Below, piece by piece: positions 15,663-20,280 of a DNA stretch of 20,280 nucleotides. The translations under genes and the position numbers were made by a program. How positions within the stretch are numbered: position 1 is the stretch's first letter; each line of letters opens with the position of its first letter. The stretch covers positions 1 through 20,280 of the forward strand of contig DASSOA010000019.1 of NCBI GenBank assembly GCA_035701115.1, read 5' to 3'. This DNA is from DASSKW01 sp035701115. Its GTDB lineage: Bacteria; Pseudomonadota; Gammaproteobacteria; Natronospirales; REEB76. A model generated the notes under the pieces. The model was not told where the DNA came from, ran no database searches, and saw nothing but the letters and a program-made list of their open reading frames with translations.

Positions 15663-15675
15663 AATTCCGGCGAGG

Positions 15676-15703
15676 ATTTTAGCACGCCCCGGGCGCAATT
15701 CAA
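15676..15703 (-). promoter_or_regulatory. Promoter of the c-di-GMP riboswitch transcript
   Basis: TTGAAT (15703-15698) and TAAAAT (15681-15676) on the minus strand, 16 bp apart, match sigma-70 elements well. They lie between the cytochrome terminator and the aptamer. The start would be near 15669, immediately before P1 of the aptamer, so the RNA has its own promoter. Confidence 0.65.
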
Positions 15704-15710
15704 GCGGATC

Positions 15711-15741
15711 AAACGAAAACGCCCCGCATTGCGGGGCGTTT
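15711..15741 (-). terminator. Rho-independent terminator of the cytochrome operon
   Basis: AACGCCCCGC and GCGGGGCGTT form a perfect 10-bp GC-rich stem with a 3-nt loop, 22 bp after the second cytochrome stop. On the minus strand it is followed by TTTCGTTT. It isolates the cytochrome genes from the riboswitch promoter just downstream. Confidence 0.88.
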
Positions 15742-15762
15742 CAATGCGCGAGTCAGGAGTGG

Positions 15763-16101
15763 TCAGCGGCCACGCGGCAACATGTGCAGCGGCCCCGGCA
15801 GACTCGAGAAATAAGCCGCCAGATCTTCGATGTCCTGCTGGCTCAGCGGCTTCGCCATGCCTGCCATGATCGGGTTCTTGCGCTGTCCCGACTGGTACTC
15901 GTGCAGCGCCTGAATGATGTAGTCCTGATACTGGCCGGCCAGGATCGGGAACTGGCTCGAGGTGCTGATGCCGTTGGCGCCATGGCACGCGGCGCAGGTC
16001 TGGGACTTCTGCTTGCCGGCTTCAATGCTGCCTTCGGCCAGAGCGGCCTGGGTGGCGAACACACTGGCGATGACGGCGCAGATCGTGAGGTATTTCTTCA
16101 T
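15763..16101 (-). CDS. Monohaem class I c-type cytochrome (c4/c553-like), second gene of pair
   Basis: Periplasmic electron carrier of 112 residues. It has a signal peptide (MKKYLTICAVIASVFATQAALA) and one haem site CAACH near residue 37. The likely distal ligand is Met in PIMAGMA, and the family ending LSQQDIEDLAAYFSSL follows. The middle, ILAGQYQDYIIQALHEYQSGQR, is the signature of cytochrome c4 domains. ATG 16101 is preferred over ATG 16107 because AGGG lies 7 nt before the former but only 1 nt before the latter. It follows the sister gene by 21 bp and ends before a strong terminator. The electron partner is unknown; c4 proteins usually serve terminal oxidases. Confidence 0.9.
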   Translation of the reverse strand: MKKYLTICAVIASVFATQAALAEGSIEAGKQKSQTCAACHGANGISTSSQFPILAGQYQDYIIQALHEYQSGQRKNPIMAGMAKPLSQQDIEDLAAYFSSLPGPLHMLPRGR

Positions 16102-16122
16102 GGTCATGCCCTATTCGTTGGA

Positions 16123-16464
16123 TCAGTGCGTGCCGCCGTCCTGGTCGCCCAGGCTCTGGAAATAGGCGGCGATGTCTTCCATCTGCTGTTCGGTAAGCGA
16201 GGACGCCTGTGCATGCATGGTGGGATGTTCCCGGTCGCCGGACTTGTATTCCTTGAGCGCCTGGATGATGTAATCGGCGTGCTGCCCGGCCAGTTTCGGC
16301 ACACGATAGGTCGGATAAACGTTTACGTAATCCTCGATGCCGTGACAGCCCAGGCAGGGGGCGGCATCGATTTTGCCCTTGGCAGGATCGCCGGCTGCAT
16401 TGGCAGCGAGGCTCACTGCGGCCGCGGCGCAGGCAAACAGGATGGCGAAAGAGCGGCTCCGCAT
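16123..16464 (-). CDS. Monohaem class I c-type cytochrome (c4/c553-like), first gene of pair
   Basis: Protein of 113 residues with a signal peptide (FAILFACAAAAVSLAANA) and one haem-binding motif CLGCH near residue 37. The conserved c4-type core LAGQHADYIIQALKEYKSGDREHPTMHAQASSL follows, with a Met as probable distal ligand, and then EDIAAYFQSL. GGGAG lies upstream of the ATG at 16464. It is clearly paralogous to the following gene. Together they resemble the two halves of a dihaem cytochrome c4 encoded as separate polypeptides. Confidence 0.9.
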   Translation of the reverse strand: MRSRSFAILFACAAAAVSLAANAAGDPAKGKIDAAPCLGCHGIEDYVNVYPTYRVPKLAGQHADYIIQALKEYKSGDREHPTMHAQASSLTEQQMEDIAAYFQSLGDQDGGTH

Positions 16465-16515
16465 CGGGTATCTCCCTCGGTATCGATAAATTGGGGACGG
16501 GGTCTTCGAAAGCGG

Positions 16516-16543
16516 CGCATAGGGTACCAGATTGCGCGGTCAA
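16516..16543 (-). promoter_or_regulatory. Likely promoter of the cytochrome operon
   Basis: TTGACC (16543-16538) and TATGCG (16521-16516) on the minus strand, 16 bp apart. The -35 is near consensus and the -10 is moderate. The start would be near 16509, giving a leader of about 45 nt before ATG 16464. The remaining sequence up to msrB at 16725 has no gene; it should hold the msrB promoter, but I found no clear one. Confidence 0.45.
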
Positions 16544-16724
16544 TTTCCGCAGGCGGATGCCGGAACCCGGAAGCTGCGTCCGGGTCGGAAACATGGATTA
16601 GGGTATGCTGCACGGGTTCCCGGTTTGCAAGGGTGCCGGCCCGTGACGGGCAATCGGAACCGATTGTGCTCATGAAGGGTGGCAGATCAAGTGAACGCGG
16701 CCGTTACACACCTCTGGTAACACC

Positions 16725-17132
16725 ATGAACAAGATTCAGAAATCCGACGCCGTCTGGCGCGCCGAATTGACGCCCGAGCAATATGCCGTGACGCGGCAGA
16801 AAGCGACCGAGCGCCCGGGAACGGGTGAATACCTGCATAACGATGCCGCAGGGATTTATCGTTGTGTGTGTTGCGGTAACCCGGTGTTTACCTCGGATGC
16901 CAAATTCGAATCGCACTGCGGCTGGCCCAGTTTTACCGTGCCCGCCGGTGTTGCAAGTCTCGAAGAGCACGAAGACCTGAGCCACGGCATGCAGCGGATC
17001 GAGGTGGTGTGCGCACGCTGCGACGCTCACCTGGGACATGTCTTCAACGATGGCCCGCCGCCGACCGGGCTGCGGTATTGCATCAACTCGCTGGCGCTGA
17101 GATTCGAGCCCGCTGACGGAGTGGATGCATGA
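16725..17132 (+). CDS. msrB: Peptide-methionine (R)-S-oxide reductase
   Basis: Repair enzyme of 135 residues that reduces methionine-R-sulfoxide in proteins. The zinc site is made by two CxxC pairs, Cys47/Cys50 (YRCVCCGNPVF) and Cys96/Cys99 (VCARCDAHLGHVF). Catalytic Cys119 lies in RYCINSLAL, and HCGWPSF holds the usual resolving cysteine position. No signal peptide, so it is the cytosolic form. The stop overlaps the next start as ATGA, indicating translational coupling with the AlaX gene. No strong Shine-Dalgarno is visible before ATG 16725. Confidence 0.95.
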   Translation: MNKIQKSDAVWRAELTPEQYAVTRQKATERPGTGEYLHNDAAGIYRCVCCGNPVFTSDAKFESHCGWPSFTVPAGVASLEEHEDLSHGMQRIEVVCARCDAHLGHVFNDGPPPTGLRYCINSLALRFEPADGVDA

Positions 17133-17854
17133 CGGACGCATTGTTTCGCGACGACGCCTATGCGCGTGACTGCACAGCTGTGGTAATCGCGGTGGATGAA
17201 CGCGGTATCCAGCTCGATCGCACGGTCTTTTACCCCGAAGGCGGCGGTCAGCCCGGCGACAGCGGTGTATTGAAGCTGAACGACGGTCGTGAGGTGCGTA
17301 TTACCGATACCCGCCAAGGCGATCAACCTGGCAGCATCGTGCATATCCCGGAACAGGCAACGCCGTGGCTCAAACCCGGCACGCCGCTGATCGCCGAAAT
17401 TGACTGGGCCCGCCGACATCGTCTGATGCGGATGCACACCTGCCTGCACCTGTTGTCGGCCGTCATTGTCGCGCCGGTTACCGGAGGACAAATCGGCGAC
17501 GGCTACGGACGGCTGGATTTCGATCTGCCGGAAACGCCCGACCGCGACGAGGTCAATGAAAAACTTCACGCCCTGATTCAGCGCGACGCACCGGTTTCAT
17601 TCCGCTGGATCACCGACGAGGAACTGGACGCGCATCCCGAACTGGTCAAGACGCTTTCCGTGCAACCACCGCGCGGCGTCGGGCGAATCCGCCTGGTGAA
17701 CGTCGAAGGCATTGATCTGCAGCCGTGCGGGGGCACGCATGTGGCGCACATCGGCGAGATCGGCGCAGTCAACATCAGCAAAATCGAGAAGAAGGGCCGG
17801 CAGAATCGCCGCGTGCGGCTTGAATTTCCTGTCCCGGATGCCCATTCCGGGTAA
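17129..17854 (+). CDS. Alanyl-tRNA editing hydrolase (AlaX-type)
   Basis: Stand-alone trans-editing protein of 241 residues related to the editing domain of AlaRS, expected to hydrolyse Ser-tRNA(Ala) or Gly-tRNA(Ala). The N-terminal subdomain has TVFYPEGGGQPGDSG. The zinc-binding residues are His103 and His107 (MHTCLHLLSA) plus Cys200 and His204 (PCGGTHV). The glycine-rich N-terminal subdomain and the length suggest the medium AlaX-M type. Its ATG overlaps the msrB stop by 4 nt. A small membrane-protein gene follows 22 bp later. Confidence 0.93.
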   Translation: MTDALFRDDAYARDCTAVVIAVDERGIQLDRTVFYPEGGGQPGDSGVLKLNDGREVRITDTRQGDQPGSIVHIPEQATPWLKPGTPLIAEIDWARRHRLMRMHTCLHLLSAVIVAPVTGGQIGDGYGRLDFDLPETPDRDEVNEKLHALIQRDAPVSFRWITDEELDAHPELVKTLSVQPPRGVGRIRLVNVEGIDLQPCGGTHVAHIGEIGAVNISKIEKKGRQNRRVRLEFPVPDAHSG

Positions 17855-17876
17855 AACACGTGCGAGGAATCGAACC

Positions 17877-18209
17877 ATGAGCGCATCTCATCAGGGCCAG
17901 GGATTTACCATCGCCGCCTACATACTGCATCTGCTGGGCGCCATTACCGGCGTCCTCAGTATCGTTGCGCTGATCATCAACTACGTGAAGCGTGGCGACG
18001 ACGGTGCAATGATGGACAGCCATCATGCCTGGATGATCCGCAGCTTCTGGTATGCAATTCTGTGGTGCGTACTGATCGGCGCCAGCTATCTCGTGCTGGT
18101 CGGCTTCATGATCGGTTGGCTCGGATTCCTGATCGTCTGGGTGTGGTACATCTACAGGCACATCCGCGGGCTCATCTATCTTGCCGACGACAAACCCATG
18201 CCTGCCTGA
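17877..18209 (+). CDS. DUF4870-like small membrane protein
   Basis: Protein of 110 residues with three predicted membrane helices (AAYILHLLGAITGVLSIVALII; SFWYAILWCVLIGASYLVLVGF; WLGFLIVWVWYIY). The start of the second block, SHHAWMIRSFWYAIL, is typical of the DUF4870/Tic20-like family, whose bacterial role is unknown. GAGGA lies upstream of ATG 17877. It is probably the last gene of an operon with msrB and the AlaX gene. It converges on the next gene with 8 bp between the stops and no terminator visible. Confidence 0.8.
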   Translation: MSASHQGQGFTIAAYILHLLGAITGVLSIVALIINYVKRGDDGAMMDSHHAWMIRSFWYAILWCVLIGASYLVLVGFMIGWLGFLIVWVWYIYRHIRGLIYLADDKPMPA

Positions 18210-18217
18210 TCAATACG

Positions 18218-19777
18218 TCACTTCGGTCCCAGCCACTCGACGCGATACAGGTCGCGGCGCCGGTCACGCAGGTTACGCACGCCGCCGCGTTCGTGCAGTA
18301 CTTTCAGCTTGTTGAGATCAAGATCGACAATCAGCGTCATTTCGGTGTTTGGCGTGCTTTCGGCTGCCACACCGTCGTGCGGGAATGCGAAGTCGGACGG
18401 CGTGAATACCGCCGATTGCGAATACTGGATATCGGCGTTTTCCACCTTGGGCAGGTTCCCGCAGCTGCCGGTAATCGCAACGTAGCACTCGTTCTCGATG
18501 GCGCGCGCCTGGGCACAGTTTCTGACGCGCTGGTAACCGTTCTTGGTATCGGTCCAGAACGGCACCATGAGAATCTGCATGCCCTGATCCGCAAGCACGC
18601 GCGCCGGTTCCGGAAACTCGCAGTCGTAGCACACCAGAATCCCGATCCTGCCGGCATCGGTCTCGAACACTTTCAGTCTGTCGCCACCACGTACACCCCA
18701 GTAGGCGCGTTCATCCGGGGTGGGATGCAGCTTGTACTGTGATTCCATGCTGCCGTCGCGGCGCATGAGATAGGAAACATTGTAAAGTTCGCTGTTTTCA
18801 TAAACCGGCATGCTGCCGGCAACAATATTGATGTTGTAGGACAGCGCGAGGCTGCGCATCGCATCGCGCACCGGCTCGGTAAACTGCGCGAGTGTGCGAA
18901 TCGACTCGGCCGGCGATTCCTCCGGCGTCAGCCCCATCAGCGCGATGTTGAAGAATTCCGGAAACAGGGCGAAATCGCATTTGTAGCCGGCGAGGGCGTC
19001 CACGAAGAACTCAATATGCTGCAACAGTTCGTCGACCGATTTGACCGAACGCATCTGCCATTGCACGCTGCCGACCCGGACCGTGGATTTGCGTGGATTC
19101 ACTGCCGAAGGCTTTTTCGACTGGTAGAAGATATTGTTCCATTCGACCAGTACCGCGTAGCCACAGGATTCCGCATCGTTTGGAATGTAGTCGCGGATAA
19201 TGCGGCGCACGTGGAAATCGTTCGCCAACTGGAAACTCAGGATCGGATCGCGCAGCTCCTTGCGTTTGACCAGGTCTATGTATTCATCCGGTCCCATTCT
19301 GTCAGCGTGGGCGTGGTAGCCGGGAATGCGCGCACCGGAGACCACGGCGCGCAGGTTCAACTGACGGCAGAGATTCTTGCGCGCATCGTACAGGCGACGG
19401 CCGAGCCGCATGTCCCGGTAGTCCGGATGCACGAACACTTCGATGCCGTACAGCACATCGCCATCGGGGTCGTGAGTGGAGAGTGTCCCGTCGCCGGTTA
19501 TTTGCTTGTAGGTGTGGTGATCGCCGAATTCTTCATAGTCGACGATCAGGGACAACACTACTGCGACAACGCGGCCGTTGTCCTCGATGCCGATCTGGCC
19601 TTCCGGAAAGCGCTGCAGCATCGCCAGGTAGTGATCGCGAGGCCATGCGCCCAGATGCGGATACACGATCAGCATGGTTTCGCGTATGTCTTCGTAATCT
19701 TCGGGTTTCAGATTACGCAGTTTGAGACGATGGCTGTCGCTGCTTTGCGACTGACCGGCTTCGACAATTTTATCCAT
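18218..19777 (-). CDS. GNAT acetyltransferase / carbon-nitrogen hydrolase fusion protein
   Basis: Protein of 519 residues with two catalytic domains and no signal peptide. Residues ~17-215 form an N-acetyltransferase domain, with YGIEVFVHPDYRDMRLGRRLY as the acetyl-CoA binding region. Residues ~235-510 form a nitrilase-superfamily amidohydrolase with the Glu-Lys-Cys triad: Glu274 (FALFPEFF), Lys349 (QYKLHPTPDE) and Cys383 (ILVCYDCEFPE). Known fusions of this type are annotated as bifunctional GNAT/carbon-nitrogen hydrolases; the substrate is undetermined. The frame extends upstream to 19918, but a perfect -10 box lies inside that extension, so ATG 19777, with GGGAAG upstream, is the likely start. 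Confidence 0.93.
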   Translation of the reverse strand: MDKIVEAGQSQSSDSHRLKLRNLKPEDYEDIRETMLIVYPHLGAWPRDHYLAMLQRFPEGQIGIEDNGRVVAVVLSLIVDYEEFGDHHTYKQITGDGTLSTHDPDGDVLYGIEVFVHPDYRDMRLGRRLYDARKNLCRQLNLRAVVSGARIPGYHAHADRMGPDEYIDLVKRKELRDPILSFQLANDFHVRRIIRDYIPNDAESCGYAVLVEWNNIFYQSKKPSAVNPRKSTVRVGSVQWQMRSVKSVDELLQHIEFFVDALAGYKCDFALFPEFFNIALMGLTPEESPAESIRTLAQFTEPVRDAMRSLALSYNINIVAGSMPVYENSELYNVSYLMRRDGSMESQYKLHPTPDERAYWGVRGGDRLKVFETDAGRIGILVCYDCEFPEPARVLADQGMQILMVPFWTDTKNGYQRVRNCAQARAIENECYVAITGSCGNLPKVENADIQYSQSAVFTPSDFAFPHDGVAAESTPNTEMTLIVDLDLNKLKVLHERGGVRNLRDRRRDLYRVEWLGPK

Positions 19778-19825
19778 GACAAAAAACTTCCCGCGATGCA
19801 AATCAAATTCAGGTTCAACTTTATT

Positions 19826-19831
19826 ATTATA
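19826..19831 (-). promoter_or_regulatory. -10 element upstream of the GNAT/C-N hydrolase gene
   Basis: A perfect TATAAT occurs on the minus strand at 19831-19826, about 50 bp upstream of ATG 19777. No convincing -35 is present at 16-18 bp, so it may depend on an activator. It argues against the longer in-frame start at 19918. Confidence 0.45.
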
Positions 19832-19992
19832 CCGCAGAGCGGTTTCAGCCGATTTTCTGCACTTCCGTCCCTGCCGAAATTCCAGCGCGTTCGCGCGAAA
19901 TCCATGCACATTCCACAAAGCTGACAGGTGTTTCCCGTTGATTGATGCGACGGAAGTCGTGAAACGTGAAATGCAGGGAATCCGAATCCGGG

Positions 19993-20280
19993 TCAGAACC
20001 GGAATTTCACGCCAACGGCAATCACGTTGGATCCTCCGTGAATGCCGCCGAACGGCCCGAAAATGCCGGAAGGGTAATGTACGCCTTTTGCGAAATTCCA
20101 GTTGTCCACCTGTGGTGGAGCGAGCGTCGCTTCAATCAGAATGTAATTGAGCACGCAGCACGCGCCGATGTTGGCGTGACTGGCCTATTCAAGCGGTGGA
20201 ACGACCGTTGCGTGACTTACGCCGTCACCGATCGCGGCAGTGGTTCGCAACCAGCGATTCCAGGGGAAATCGGTCCAGCG
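19993..20280 (-). pseudogene. C-terminal part of an outer-membrane beta-barrel-like protein, interrupted by an in-frame amber codon
   Basis: On the minus strand one frame enters from the right edge (RWTDFPWNRWLRTTAAIGD... to VVPPLE), meets TAG at 20187-20185, and continues in the same frame. The continuation contains LNYILIEATLAPP, NWNFAKGVHYPSGIFGPF and GGIHGGSNVIAVGVKFRF, ending in a TGA at 19993-19995. Both sides look like real protein, and the ending with a terminal Phe after alternating hydrophobics is that of an outer-membrane barrel. Because the frame is the same on both sides, a single substitution (for instance CAG to TAG) would explain the break. Alternatives are a sequencing error or suppression of the stop. 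I do not recognise the specific family with certainty. Confidence 0.6.

Larger units (their letters stand above)
15485..15669 (-). ncRNA. Riboswitch-containing leader or free-standing RNA, terminated form
   Basis: The predicted RNA runs from about 15669 (7 nt after the -10) to the U-run at 15490-15485, around 185 nt. It contains the c-di-GMP-I aptamer and its expression platform. No minus-strand coding sequence follows: the next gene in that direction (14678-15418) is on the opposite strand. A minus-strand ORF across the region lacks any recognisable protein features. The terminated product may itself be the functional molecule. It has three unpaired C-tracts of 5-6 nt (565-561, 547-542 and 520-516, prefix 15). 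Confidence 0.65.

Noticed and set aside
15372..15698. Minus-strand ORF across the riboswitch (104-108 residues)
   Set aside because: It runs straight through the aptamer and terminator, has no Shine-Dalgarno or protein-like composition, and the RNA structure explains the sequence better.
15646..16728. Plus-strand ORF of 360 residues across both cytochromes
   Set aside because: Antisense shadow; the minus strand carries signal peptides, CxxCH motifs, Shine-Dalgarno sites and a terminator.
19016..19924. Plus-strand ORF of 302 residues
   Set aside because: Antisense to the GNAT/C-N hydrolase gene and without recognisable features.
1..20280. CRISPR arrays, tRNA/rRNA genes, insertion sequences, phage attachment sites
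   Set aside because: No regularly spaced repeats, cloverleaf-like segments, transposase reading frames or flanking repeats were seen.

Overview
The window is about 60% G+C, densely packed and typical of a Gammaproteobacterium. A TonB-dependent receptor, TPR-sulfotransferases, a Ste24-type protease, tandem c4-like cytochromes and MtgA together suggest the Xanthomonadales/Nevskiales/Steroidobacter side of the class. The lineage is inferred from gene content only. I saw no rRNA, tRNA, insertion sequence, phage or CRISPR.

Left part (1-5958): a TonB-dependent receptor running off the left edge (minus) is divergent from two overlapping, paralogous genes (plus). Each paralog joins a TPR superhelix to a PAPS-dependent sulfotransferase domain related to tyrosylprotein sulfotransferases. 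The receptor's Shine-Dalgarno lies in the loop of a small hairpin touching its start codon.

5955-12000: a minus-strand group (pepE, an FKBP-type prolyl isomerase lipoprotein, a DUF4156 lipoprotein), then plus-strand Ste24-like M48 protease and glutamate racemase murI, then a minus-strand APC-family permease whose 3' end overlaps murI.

11892-14536: a DUF2891 protein overlaps mtgA (peptidoglycan glycosyltransferase). They converge on a PPM1/TIGR00027-type methyltransferase.

14678-16464 is the most interesting part. A small lipoprotein with repeated Asn-Val-Gly-Lys motifs is on plus. Two monohaem c4-like cytochromes are on minus and end in a strong terminator. Between them, on minus, is a complete cyclic-di-GMP-I (GEMM-I) riboswitch with its own promoter and an intrinsic terminator whose 3' strand pairs with the aptamer. 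No reading frame in the sense orientation follows it. Read-through would run antisense through the lipoprotein gene towards the methyltransferase. The layout suggests a c-di-GMP-controlled antisense transcript, or a stand-alone C-rich regulatory RNA.

16725-20280: msrB and an AlaX-type tRNA-editing hydrolase (ATGA overlap) plus a small membrane protein form a plus-strand operon. It converges on a GNAT/carbon-nitrogen hydrolase fusion (minus). The right edge holds the C-terminal part of a beta-barrel-like protein whose frame is broken by an in-frame amber codon.
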